From positions 1-9,520 of the forward strand of contig DATCDK010000249.1 of NCBI GenBank assembly GCA_036510735.1: 9,520 nt of DNA, in the 5' to 3' direction. The notes beneath the pieces were generated by a model. The model ran no database searches. It worked only from the letters and a program-made list of their open reading frames with translations, and was not told the DNA's origin. The DNA is from PALSA-607 sp036510735. Lineage in GTDB: Bacteria; Actinomycetota; Actinomycetes; Acidothermales; Acidothermaceae. A program made the position numbers and the translations under genes. Shown piece by piece: positions 1-6,677 of this stretch. Within the stretch, counting starts at the first letter, position 1, and every line of letters begins with the position of its first letter.

Positions 1-22
1 CGCGACGTGTGACGATCGTGGG

Positions 23-1210
23 GTGCCACCGAAACTGACCCGTGCCAACCACGGCCAAATGGTCGCCGGCGTCGCCCGCGGTCTCGCCGACCACTTGCGC
101 GTCAACGTGCTCGTGGTCCGGATCGCCTTCATCGTGCTGACGTTCGCCGCGGGCGCTGGCCTGGTCATGTACGCCGCGTTCTGGGTCTTCGTCCCGGTGG
201 CGCCCGCAACCGCCGGTCAGCCCCCGAACCGGGCGAGTCGACTGGACGGGCGTGGCCAGTACCTGGCGATCGGCGCGCTCACGATCGGGGGTGTCCTCGC
301 CGTCCAATCTCTTGGTCTTGGTCTGCCGGCCGAACTCATGTGGCCACTCGCGCTGACCGGATTCGGTGCCGCCGTCCTGTGGTGGCAGGCCGACGAGTCG
401 CAGCGCACGCGCTGGCGCAAGGCGGCGGTCGGTAGCGCCCGCCCGCCCGCCGTTGCGAGCGCGATCGGTGGCGCGTGTCTCGTCATCGCGGGTGCCGCCA
501 CCTTCCTCGCCTACCACGGACAGCTGAACGAGATCCGCAATGGACTGCTCGCGGCCGTTGTGATGGTCGCGGGCATTGCCGTCATCACCGGCCCGTGGTG
601 GCTCGGAACGATGCGCGAGTTGTCAGCCGAGCGGCGGGCCCGCATCCGCGAGCAGGAGCGTGCTGAACTGGCCGCGCACCTGCACGACTCGGTGCTCCAT
701 ACGCTGGCGCTGATCCAGCGCCACGTCGACGATCCGCGCGAGGTGCAGCGGCTGGTCCGCGGCCAGGAACGTGAGTTGCGGACGTGGCTCTATCGCCGTC
801 CGCCCGACCGGCAACTCGACTTCGGCCAGGCCCTCGAGGCCGTCGTGGCAGAAGTCGAAGACGACCACGGTGTGCCGATCGAGCTCGTGGTCGTTGGTGA
901 GCGCCGCATTGACGAAGCGTTGTCGGCGACGTTGCAGGCCGCGCGCGAGGCCATGATCAACGCGGCGAAGCATGCAGGGACGGCGACCATCTCGGTCTAT
1001 GCCGAGATCGAACCCGCGAAGGTGACTGTGTTCGTGCGCGATCGCGGTCGTGGCTTCGACCCCGACGCAGTGCCGTCGGATCGGCTCGGCGTGAAGGAGT
1101 CGATCGTCGGTCGCATGGAGCGGCACGGCGGGCACGCGGTCGTGCGGACCGCGCCCGGCGTCGGCACTGAGGTTCGGCTCGAGATGTCGTCTGCGATGGC
1201 TCGCGCATGA
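23..1210 (+). CDS. PspC-domain membrane sensor histidine kinase (NarL/DesK-type)
   Basis: This is the sensor kinase of a two-component system; it autophosphorylates on histidine and passes phosphate to the regulator encoded next. Residues 4-59 match a PspC domain (LTRANHGQMVAGVARGLADH followed by a membrane helix at about 32-59). Further hydrophobic segments lie near 80-99, 104-121, 143-163 and 174-195, giving a multi-pass sensor with little outside the membrane. The HisKA_3-type H-box (ERAELAAHLHDSVLHTL) has its phospho-acceptor at His221. The ATPase domain has its N-box at Asn313 (INAAKHAG), a G1 box at Asp340 (RDRGRGFDP) and a glycine-rich GVGTEVRLE end. The GTG start at 23 sits just before the PspC domain, but the frame is open to the window edge and no clear Shine-Dalgarno is seen, so the start could lie further upstream. 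The stop overlaps the next ATG by 4 nt. PspC-kinase fusions are known in Actinobacteria; the signal sensed is unknown. Confidence 0.93.
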   Translation: MPPKLTRANHGQMVAGVARGLADHLRVNVLVVRIAFIVLTFAAGAGLVMYAAFWVFVPVAPATAGQPPNRASRLDGRGQYLAIGALTIGGVLAVQSLGLGLPAELMWPLALTGFGAAVLWWQADESQRTRWRKAAVGSARPPAVASAIGGACLVIAGAATFLAYHGQLNEIRNGLLAAVVMVAGIAVITGPWWLGTMRELSAERRARIREQERAELAAHLHDSVLHTLALIQRHVDDPREVQRLVRGQERELRTWLYRRPPDRQLDFGQALEAVVAEVEDDHGVPIELVVVGERRIDEALSATLQAAREAMINAAKHAGTATISVYAEIEPAKVTVFVRDRGRGFDPDAVPSDRLGVKESIVGRMERHGGHAVVRTAPGVGTEVRLEMSSAMARA

Positions 1211-1860
1211 CAACCCACCCAAGCGTGAAAATTCGCGTCGTGATCGTCGACGACCACCGGTTGTTCCGTGCGGGTGTGCGCGCCGAGCTTGGCAACGGTA
1301 TCGAGGTCGTGGGTGAGGCCGAAGATGTCGCCAGCGCAGTCGCGAGCATCGCCGCGACCGCACCCGACGTCGTCCTGCTCGATGTGCATTTGCCCGGCGG
1401 CGGCGGTGTCGAGGTTTTGCGGCAGGTGTTGCCCGCGCTACCCGACGTCCGCTTTCTCGCGGTGTCGGTGTCGGATGCGGCGGACGACGTGATCGGCACG
1501 ATTCGCGCCGGCGCACGTGGCTACGTGACCAAGACGATTTCCGGCGACGACCTCGCTGACGCAGTGACCAGGGTCGCGGCCGGCGACGCCGTGTTCTCGC
1601 CACGACTTGCCGGCTTCGTCCTCGATGCATTCGCCGCGACTGATGCGCCGGCGATCGATCCCGAACTCGACGCGCTCACGCAGCGCGAGCGTGAGGTGTT
1701 GCGGCTCATCGCGCGCGGCTATGCCTACAAGGAGATTGCGAAGGAGCTGTTCATTTCGGTGAAGACGGTCGAGACGCACGTGTCGAGCGTTCTGCGCAAG
1801 CTGCAGCTCTCGAACCGGCACGAGCTCACTCGGTGGGCGACCGACCGCCGTCTGGTTTGA
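1207..1860 (+). CDS. NarL/FixJ (LuxR C-terminal) response regulator
   Basis: This is a cytoplasmic DNA-binding response regulator and the partner of the kinase just upstream. The 217-residue length is normal for the family. The receiver domain (about 9-125) shows the acidic pair Asp15-Asp16, phospho-acceptor Asp59 in LLDVHLPGGGG, and the conserved Lys109 in GYVTKTISGDD. A LuxR/GerE helix-turn-helix follows (about 157-213): LTQREREVLRLIARG, then YKEIAKELFISVKTVETHVS as the recognition region. Its ATG overlaps the kinase TGA as ATGA, which indicates translational coupling and explains the lack of an obvious Shine-Dalgarno. The target genes are unknown; the DUF6314-like gene directly downstream is probably co-transcribed. 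Confidence 0.95.
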   Translation: MTTHPSVKIRVVIVDDHRLFRAGVRAELGNGIEVVGEAEDVASAVASIAATAPDVVLLDVHLPGGGGVEVLRQVLPALPDVRFLAVSVSDAADDVIGTIRAGARGYVTKTISGDDLADAVTRVAAGDAVFSPRLAGFVLDAFAATDAPAIDPELDALTQREREVLRLIARGYAYKEIAKELFISVKTVETHVSSVLRKLQLSNRHELTRWATDRRLV

Positions 1861-1864
1861 GCCG

Positions 1865-2299
1865 ATGGGTCATCCGGTCACCGACGTTGCAGCGTTCTTG
1901 CGCGGAACCTGGGTCATCGACCGCGACGTCGTCGACTCGTTGAGCGGTGCTGCCGGGACGTTCAACGGCACCGCTGACTTCGCCCCTGACGGTGATGCAC
2001 TGGCCTGGGTCGAGGCGGGGGAGTTGCAGTGGGACACACAGACGCATAAGGCCGGACGGCGCCTGCTCGTCGCCGTCCGGCCTTCTGTGCCTTGCGTTGT
2101 TGACGTCGCCTTCGACGACGGCAGGTTCTTTCACCGCGCCGATCTTTCGTCGGGCAGCGACACCTTTGTGCACGGCTGCGCGCCCGATACCTACAGGGGA
2201 ACCTGGACCGTCATCTCACCGAACCGATTTCAACTGACGTGGGACGTCGAGGGGCCGGCGAAGCAGATGACGATCAGGTCGCGTTACAGCAGGGCCTAG
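1865..2299 (+). CDS. DUF6314-like small protein
   Basis: This 144-residue soluble protein has no signal peptide or membrane helix. Its pattern resembles the uncharacterised actinobacterial DUF6314 family as I remember it: an N-terminal FLRGTWVIDRDVVD followed by GTFNGTADF, a central DDGRFFHRADL at 84-94, and a C-terminal YRGTWTV...WDVEGPAKQMTIRSRYSR. The regular strand spacing and the GPAK motif suggest a small beta-barrel, possibly lipocalin-like; that is inference, and no enzymatic residue is recognisable. It starts 4 nt after the response regulator stop, so it is probably the third gene of the two-component operon. Two oddities: codons 62-73 carry a perfect 14-bp inverted repeat (2048-2084), and its TAG stop overlaps the stop of the convergent minus-strand gene. 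The family assignment needs a profile search. Confidence 0.82.
   Translation: MGHPVTDVAAFLRGTWVIDRDVVDSLSGAAGTFNGTADFAPDGDALAWVEAGELQWDTQTHKAGRRLLVAVRPSVPCVVDVAFDDGRFFHRADLSSGSDTFVHGCAPDTYRGTWTVISPNRFQLTWDVEGPAKQMTIRSRYSRA
2048..2084. repeat. Perfect 14-bp inverted repeat inside a coding sequence (possible bidirectional terminator)
   Basis: Arm aaggccggacggcg (2048-2061) is the exact reverse complement of cgccgtccggcctt (2071-2084), separated by a 9-nt loop. It lies within the DUF6314-like gene. In both directions the stem ends in GGCCTT, giving a short T-containing tail, and the plus-strand side is followed by CTGT. It looks like an intrinsic terminator. On the minus strand it lies about 210 nt past the stop of the convergent DUF5666-like gene, which has no other terminator. 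The repeat is directly seen; the function is inferred. Confidence 0.6.
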
Positions 2300-3249
2300 G
2301 TGTTGGTGCCGGTTGTCGTCGGGCTCGCCGATACTGCCGGCGCCTTCGGGCCGCCGTTACCCATGTTGCCGCCCGTGCGGCCGCCGAACCCGAAGCCTGG
2401 CCCACCGGGGCCTGCATGACCCGCGATCGTCGGCAGCTTGCCATCGAAGAGGTTCGCGATGACGGTGCCGCCCTTGGTGGTGACCGTGAAGAAGACGCTG
2501 TCACCGACCTTGACGTCGGCCAGCGTTGGCTTGGTGGTGTCCGCCTTCAGGATGTGGCTGGTGCTGGTCACGCTGTAGGTGGTCGTCGCGGTCGTCGTCT
2601 TGATGCTGACCGTGCCGGTGCCGACAGCCGTGACGGTGCCGGTTTCAGGAGCTACGCCGACGATGCCGCCGAAGCCGCCGGGACCACCCGGGCCGCGGCC
2701 GCGCGGGCCACCGAAGCCGCCGGCAGCCATGCCTACGCCGTCGCGCAGATCCGCGAGAACCGTGCCGCCAGTTGTCGTGACGCTGAACGAAACCGTGTCG
2801 CCGACCTTGACGCCAGTAAGGGCGCCCGGACCGTTCTCGTTGATCGAGATGTGGGTCGTGCTCGTGACGCTGTAAGTGTTCGTGGTCGAAGGTGTCGAAG
2901 TGGTCGCCGTCGTCGCGATCGTGACGCTGTCAGTGCCGACGGCGGTGACCTTGCCAGTCAGCGGTGCCACGAAGGCGGGGCGAACCTTCTTGGTGCCGGG
3001 CGCGGTGGTTGATGGTGCGGGCGCCGAGCTCGAGACCGCAGCGGTAACCGCTGACGGGGTCGTGGAAGATGCGTTGTTGGACGACGCCGACGCGCCGAGT
3101 GTGCTGGCCAGAATGCCGCCGACAACCGCGCCCCCAGTAATCAAAGCGATGGCGGTGGTGGTGCCGCGGCGAGCTTTCGGTGCCCCTACGACCAGCTCTT
3201 CTGCTGCTGGCTCGCCGGCGCCGCGCGTCGGTCCGAAAGGTGAACTCAT
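2296..3249 (-). CDS. One-pass exported protein with two DUF5666-like repeats
   Basis: This is an envelope protein of unknown function, 317 residues from the ATG at 3249. That start is preferred because the reverse strand has GAGGGA at 3266-3261, about 11 nt upstream, and upstream codons in the same frame look non-coding. Residues 1-28 are cytoplasmic and end KARRG. A hydrophobic segment (about 30-53) leads to ASASS, which could be a membrane anchor or a signal peptide cleavage site. A Ser/Thr/Ala/Pro linker follows. Two homologous modules come next: 98-171 (TGKVTAVGTDSVTI ... GVKVGDTVSFSVTTTGGTV) and 203-270 (TGTVTAVGTGTVSI ... DVKVGDSVFFTVTTKGGTV). They are separated by a GGFGGPRGRGPGGPGG linker, and the protein ends in a Gly-rich tail. 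The modules resemble DUF5666 beta-strand repeats. No catalytic residues are apparent; a structural or ligand-binding surface role is inferred. Confidence 0.85.
   Translation of the reverse strand: MSSPFGPTRGAGEPAAEELVVGAPKARRGTTTAIALITGGAVVGGILASTLGASASSNNASSTTPSAVTAAVSSSAPAPSTTAPGTKKVRPAFVAPLTGKVTAVGTDSVTIATTATTSTPSTTNTYSVTSTTHISINENGPGALTGVKVGDTVSFSVTTTGGTVLADLRDGVGMAAGGFGGPRGRGPGGPGGFGGIVGVAPETGTVTAVGTGTVSIKTTTATTTYSVTSTSHILKADTTKPTLADVKVGDSVFFTVTTKGGTVIANLFDGKLPTIAGHAGPGGPGFGFGGRTGGNMGNGGPKAPAVSASPTTTGTNT
2440..2958 (-). repeat. Two diverged protein-level repeats (DUF5666-like modules)
   Basis: Residues 98-171 (2958-2737) and 203-270 (2643-2440) of the exported protein align along their whole length. 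Both have TGxVTAVGTxxVxI at the start, TYSVTSTxHI in the middle, and VKVGDxVxFxVTTxGGTVxAxLxDG at the end. This indicates an internal duplication. The first copy has about six extra Thr/Ser/Pro residues in its early loop. Confidence 0.8.
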
Positions 3250-3397
3250 ATGGGCGGATCTCCCTCGTCTGGCTTGATGTCTCGGACTGCCGTCCCCGTA
3301 TAAGCAGCATCGGCGGGAAACCTGGGAAATAGCTGACAGTGAGCACCCAAGGTGCTCGGATTCACGCCCGTTCACGCTGCATGACGCTGCCGCAGCG
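3250..3397. other. Intergenic region between deacetylase and DUF5666-like gene
   Basis: Both flanking genes read on the minus strand, so this 148-bp gap holds the end of one unit and the start of the next. It has two hairpins (3382-3400 and 3341-3357), two direct copies of ttcacgc ten bases apart (3361 and 3371), and a Shine-Dalgarno (GAGGGA on the minus strand, 3266-3261). A weak minus-strand -10 candidate, TATACG (3302-3297), lies about 50 bp before the start codon, but I see no convincing -35. Confidence 0.5.
3341..3357. repeat. 7-bp inverted repeat, possible operator or terminator
   Basis: gagcacc (3341-3347) and ggtgctc (3351-3357) form a perfect 7-bp stem with a 3-nt loop. There is no T-tract on either side. 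It lies between the deacetylase stop and the start of the DUF5666-like gene, roughly 90 bp before that start. It could be a T-less actinobacterial terminator or a dyad operator. Confidence 0.4.
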
Positions 3398-3400
3398 TCA
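3382..3400 (-). terminator. Hairpin that begins in the deacetylase stop codon
   Basis: tgacgctg (3382-3389) and cagcgtca (3393-3400) form a perfect 8-bp stem with a 3-nt loop. On the minus strand the first three bases are the TGA stop of the PIG-L gene. No T-tract follows, so it would be a non-canonical terminator or a 3'-end stabilising hairpin. Confidence 0.45.
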
Positions 3401-4144
3401 GGGCGTGGACATCACCAGGAAAGATTCAGCCTTTCGGCCTACGGGCAAGCCGGCAGCTTCGGCGTTGGCCGACAGCCACTTGCCGACGAATTCTTCGAGA
3501 TTGTCCATGTGTGCGGTCTGGCTCTCGTGCGCCTTGAGGGCAGCGATTTTGCGGTCGAAGGTGTCGGTCACATCGACGTAGTGCAGGTCGTGGCCGTCGA
3601 CTCCGCCCATGACCCAGACCTCCTTCACCGCCCAGGCGTCGAGACCCTCGGCGAGGCGGAGTTCGGGGTACGCGAACGGGTTGCGGGCGTCGGGGTAGAT
3701 CGCGTCGAGGGCGGCGTCGCCAGCGGCGCGGTGGTCGGGGTGGCTGCGTCCGACCCTGGTGTAGTCGCGTTCAGGGCTCGGGATGAGCGCGCGCTGCGGC
3801 TGGACCTGACGGATCACCCGGCTGATGTCACGACGCAGGTCGAAGCTCGCGACGAGGGCGCCGTCGGGGTAGCCAAGAAAACGAACATCGTGGACGCCGA
3901 CCCGCTTGGCCGCCTCGATCTGCTCAGCTCGGCGAATCGCAGCGATCTGATCGCGCGGAAACTCGAGGTCATACCCGCCGGCGTCGCCGTCGGTGCAGAT
4001 GCAGTAGACGACCTCGATGCCGGCATCGGTGAATGTCGCGATCGTGCCCGCGGATCCGAAGTCAACGTCGTCAGGGTGGGCGGTGATGACCAGGATGCGT
4101 TCGATCTCGGCGTCCGGTATGGGTTCGATGGGCACGAACGCCAT
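3398..4144 (-). CDS. PIG-L/LmbE family zinc deacetylase
   Basis: This 248-residue cytoplasmic protein is a predicted zinc-dependent N-deacetylase of the family that includes MshB, Mca and bacillithiol BshB enzymes. The zinc-binding motif ITAHPDDVDFGSAGT is at residues 20-34, with His23 and Asp26 as expected ligands and Asp25 as the likely general base. The distal metal-binding segment is GRSHPDHRAAGDAALDA (His135/His138). ELRLAEGLDAWAVKEVWVMG and the HYVDVTDTFDRKIAALKAHESQ tail match ordinary LmbE-like proteins. The ATG at 4144 is chosen because upstream codons run into the divergent pcrA gene; no Shine-Dalgarno is obvious. It is shorter than MshB/Mca (about 290 residues as I recall), so I do not assign a mycothiol role; the substrate is unknown. 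Confidence 0.9.
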   Translation of the reverse strand: MAFVPIEPIPDAEIERILVITAHPDDVDFGSAGTIATFTDAGIEVVYCICTDGDAGGYDLEFPRDQIAAIRRAEQIEAAKRVGVHDVRFLGYPDGALVASFDLRRDISRVIRQVQPQRALIPSPERDYTRVGRSHPDHRAAGDAALDAIYPDARNPFAYPELRLAEGLDAWAVKEVWVMGGVDGHDLHYVDVTDTFDRKIAALKAHESQTAHMDNLEEFVGKWLSANAEAAGLPVGRKAESFLVMSTP

Positions 4145-4170
4145 CTTAGGCGGGTGTCCGCTCGGCTCCG

Positions 4171-4176
4171 TAGACT
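4171..4176 (+). promoter_or_regulatory. Candidate -10 box for a leaderless pcrA transcript
   Basis: TAGACT fits the actinobacterial TAnnnT -10 pattern. It ends 8 nt before the pcrA ATG at 4185, so transcription would begin at or within a few bases of the start codon. There is no Shine-Dalgarno before that ATG, which agrees with leaderless initiation. A recognisable -35 is absent; weak TTAGGC lies at 4146-4151. Confidence 0.5.
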
Positions 4177-4184
4177 CAACGTCG

Positions 4185-6479
4185 ATGTCAGCGCAGACCG
4201 AAGAGCTCCTTGCCGATCTCAACCCCCAGCAGCGCGCGGCCGTCGTGCACGAGGGGGGTCCGCTGCTCATCGTCGCCGGCGCGGGCTCGGGCAAGACCCG
4301 AGTCCTGACCCGTCGCATCGCCTACTTGCTGGCGCAGCGGCACGTTGCACCAACCGAGATTTTGGCCATCACCTTCACCAACAAGGCCGCGGGTGAGATG
4401 AAAGAACGAGTTGCCGCGATGGTGGGCAACCGGGCGAAGGTCATGTGGGTGATGACGTTCCACTCTGCCTGCGTGCGGATCCTGCGTGAGAACGCCAAGC
4501 GGCTCGGGTTCACCACCACGTTCTCGATCTACGACTCCGCCGACTCGCACCGGTTGATGACGTTGGTGTGCCGCGAGCTCGACCTCGACCCGAAGCGGTA
4601 TCCGCCGCGCGCTTTCAACGCGCAGGTCTCGAATCTGAAGAACGAACTCATCGACCCGGAGGATTACGAGCGCCGGGCGAGCAACAACCATGAGAAAACG
4701 CTCGCCGAGGCGTACACCGCCTACCAGCGGCGGCTGCGCGAGGCGAACGCGTTCGATTTCGACGACCTCATCATGGTGACGGTCAACCTCTTTCAAGCCT
4801 TCCCCGACGTCGCCGAGCACTATCGCCGCCGCTTTCGGCACGTGCTCGTCGACGAGTATCAAGACACCAACCACGCGCAGTACACTCTGGTCCGCGAGCT
4901 CGTCGGCGGCGCTGTTTCGCAGCAGGAGAAGCGCACGATTGACGGCGATCTCGTGCGATCCGGGTCCGACGTCCCGCCCGCTGAACTCGTCGTGGTTGGC
5001 GACGCAGACCAGTCGATCTATGCGTTTCGGGGCGCGACCATCCGCAACATCTTGGAGTTCGAGCGCGACTACCCGAACGCGACCGTGGTGTTGCTCGAGC
5101 AGAACTATCGCTCGACGCAGACCATCCTGACCGCCGCCAACGCGGTTATCACCCGCAACGAAGGTCGCAAGGCGAAGAACCTGTGGTCCGATGCAGGCGA
5201 CGGCGAGCAGATCGGTGGCTATGTCGCCGACGACGAGCGCGGCGAGGCTTCGTTTGTCGCCGAGGAGATCGACCGGCTGCACGATCTCGGCCTCGCGGCC
5301 TACAGCGACGTCGCGATCTTCTATCGCACCAACGCGCAGTCACGGGTCTTCGAGGAAATCTTCATCAGGGTCGGGCTGCCCTACAAAGTCGTCGGCGGCG
5401 TGCGCTTCTACGAACGCCGCGAGGTTCGCGATCTGCTCGCCTACTTACGGTTGCTGGTGAACCCCGACGACACGATCTCCCTGCGGCGGATTCTGAACGT
5501 GCCGCGCCGCGGCATCGGCGACCGCGCAGAGGCTTGTATCGAGGCGCTCGCCGCTCGTGAGCGCATCACGTTTGCGCAGGCGCTGCAGCGCAGCGACGAG
5601 GCCTACGGCATCGCCACTCGGTCGCTGTCGGCGGTCAAGGACTTCGTGGCGTTGCTCGACGAGTTGCGGCTAATGGCGGAGGCGCACCCGCCGTCCGAGG
5701 TGATGGACGCCGTGCTCACGAAGAGCGGCTACCTCGCCGAACTCGAGGCGAGCATCGATCCGCAGGACGAGTCGCGGGTCGAGAACCTGCGCGAGCTCGT
5801 GACGGTGGCGCGTGAATTCGAAGAGGGGACGCCGGGTGGCACCCTCGCGGATTTTCTCGAGCAGGTCGCGTTGGTGGCGGACGCCGATCAGATCCCCACC
5901 GAAGGCGACGAGCACGGCGGCGTGGTGACACTCATGACGCTGCACACCGCGAAGGGTCTCGAGTTTCCGGTGGTGTTCCTGACGGGGCTCGAAGACGGCG
6001 TGTTCCCGCACATGCGGTCGCTGACCGAACCCAAGGAACTCGAGGAAGAGCGACGGCTCGCGTACGTCGGGATCACCCGCGCGCAGCGGCGGCTCTACCT
6101 GACCAGATCGATGCAGCGCAGCACGTGGGGAGCGCCCTCGTACAACCCGCCGTCGCGCTTTCTCGACGAGGTACCCGACTCGTTGGTCGACTGGAAGCGC
6201 TCGGCACCTGCTCGGTACACGCCGACCGGTGGCGGGCGGTCGTACGCGGGAGCATCGGCGGCTGTCTTGCCCGGCGCGCCCGCTCGGTCTAGCGGTGTCG
6301 GCAACCGGCCGGTGCCGTCGTTGACTCCGGGCGACCGTGTCAGCCACGACAGCTTCGGCCTCGGCACCGTGGTGTCGACGTCGGGGCTCGGCGACAACGC
6401 CCAGGCGAAGGTCGACTTCGGCACGACGATCGGCGCCAAGACCTTCGTGCTGCGCTACGCCCCGCTGGTCAAGCTGTAA
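4185..6479 (+). CDS. pcrA: ATP-dependent DNA helicase PcrA (UvrD1-type)
   Basis: This superfamily 1A 3'-5' DNA helicase acts in nucleotide excision repair, replication-fork upkeep and removal of stalled complexes. It has 764 residues, close to actinobacterial UvrD1/PcrA. Motifs are in order: Q-motif LNPQQRAAV (12-20), Walker A AGAGSGKT with Lys37, TFTNKAAGEM (Ia), VDEYQDTN with Asp223-Glu224 (II), VVVGDADQSIYAFRGA (269-284, III), LEQNYRST (IV), TLHTAKGLEFPVV (585-597, V) and AYVGITRAQRRLYL with Arg632 (VI). After a low-complexity linker, residues 713-764 (LTPGDRVSHDSFGLGTVV...) form the C-terminal Tudor-like domain that contacts RNA polymerase in PcrA/UvrD. The ATG at 4185 is preferred because the protein begins normally there and a -10 box lies just upstream. 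Between motifs II and III it has about 22 residues more than Bacillus PcrA. Confidence 0.97.
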   Translation: MSAQTEELLADLNPQQRAAVVHEGGPLLIVAGAGSGKTRVLTRRIAYLLAQRHVAPTEILAITFTNKAAGEMKERVAAMVGNRAKVMWVMTFHSACVRILRENAKRLGFTTTFSIYDSADSHRLMTLVCRELDLDPKRYPPRAFNAQVSNLKNELIDPEDYERRASNNHEKTLAEAYTAYQRRLREANAFDFDDLIMVTVNLFQAFPDVAEHYRRRFRHVLVDEYQDTNHAQYTLVRELVGGAVSQQEKRTIDGDLVRSGSDVPPAELVVVGDADQSIYAFRGATIRNILEFERDYPNATVVLLEQNYRSTQTILTAANAVITRNEGRKAKNLWSDAGDGEQIGGYVADDERGEASFVAEEIDRLHDLGLAAYSDVAIFYRTNAQSRVFEEIFIRVGLPYKVVGGVRFYERREVRDLLAYLRLLVNPDDTISLRRILNVPRRGIGDRAEACIEALAARERITFAQALQRSDEAYGIATRSLSAVKDFVALLDELRLMAEAHPPSEVMDAVLTKSGYLAELEASIDPQDESRVENLRELVTVAREFEEGTPGGTLADFLEQVALVADADQIPTEGDEHGGVVTLMTLHTAKGLEFPVVFLTGLEDGVFPHMRSLTEPKELEEERRLAYVGITRAQRRLYLTRSMQRSTWGAPSYNPPSRFLDEVPDSLVDWKRSAPARYTPTGGGRSYAGASAAVLPGAPARSSGVGNRPVPSLTPGDRVSHDSFGLGTVVSTSGLGDNAQAKVDFGTTIGAKTFVLRYAPLVKL

Positions 6480-6535
6480 CGGCGCCGCACCCCGCGAATT
6501 GGCCCAGCACCCGCCGTCCGGCCTCTGTCTTGAAA

Positions 6536-6581
6536 CTTGTCGGCCCCTGGGCGCTCAAGAAAGCGTGTACGAGCCGACAAG
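6536..6581 (+). repeat. 9-bp inverted repeat downstream of pcrA
   Basis: cttgtcggc (6536-6544) pairs perfectly with gccgacaag (6573-6581) across 28 nt. The loop contains a smaller cgct/agcg stem around CAAGAA (6552-6565). It lies 57 nt past the pcrA stop. There is no T-run after it, so it may be a T-less terminator, part of a rho-dependent end, or a protein-binding dyad. Confidence 0.45.
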
Positions 6582-6605
6582 GTCGCCTGCGGGGGGCTGT
6601 GAACG

Positions 6606-6663
6606 TGAAATCGCCCGGCCCGAGTGGCTCCCGGAGGAAGTCGCTCGAGCCGGGCTGATTTCA
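6606..6663. terminator. Strong bidirectional terminator hairpin
   Basis: tgaaatc (6606-6612) pairs with gatttca (6657-6663) and gcccggc (6613-6619) with gccgggc (6649-6655), with a single bulged T at 6656. After one mismatch, cgag/ctcg (6621-6624 / 6644-6647) extends the stem to 18 pairs around a 19-nt loop. The A-rich 5' arm and T-rich 3' arm repeat on the other strand, as expected for a terminator serving two convergent genes. It begins 14 nt after the minus-strand gene's stop. Confidence 0.75.
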
Positions 6664-6677
6664 TCCGGCGCGCAGGA

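Larger units (their letters stand above)
6480..6677. other. Convergent intergenic trailer with two inverted repeats
   Basis: This 198-bp gap separates pcrA (plus) from the sigma-partner gene (minus), whose stop is at 6678-6680. It holds no ORF of note. It contains a spaced 9-bp inverted repeat (6536-6581) and a much stronger hairpin (6606-6663), so both converging genes appear to be terminated here. Confidence 0.7.

Noticed and set aside
861..898. 9-bp inverted repeat acgaccacg / cgtggtcgt in the kinase gene
   Set aside because: It arises from Asp-Asp and Val-Val codons in coding sequence and has a long spacer; nothing suggests a function.
2239..3012. Plus-strand open frame over the DUF5666-like gene
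   Set aside because: It is low-complexity Arg/Ala/Asp-rich sequence with no motif, while the minus strand shows a signal or anchor helix and two aligned repeats.
3509..4396. Plus-strand open frame of 295 codons over the deacetylase
   Set aside because: It is the complement of the PIG-L gene, which has clear zinc motifs, and it runs into pcrA in the wrong frame.
4188..5282. Long open frame on the minus strand inside pcrA
   Set aside because: It is antisense to a gene with all helicase motifs. Its Arg/Val/Leu-rich sequence has no domain, which is typical of shadow frames in high-GC DNA.
6512..6524. 13-base match cgccgtccggcct shared with 2071-2083
   Set aside because: A 13-base match within 9.5 kb of GC-rich DNA is expected by chance, and the second copy lacks the opposite arm of the palindrome.
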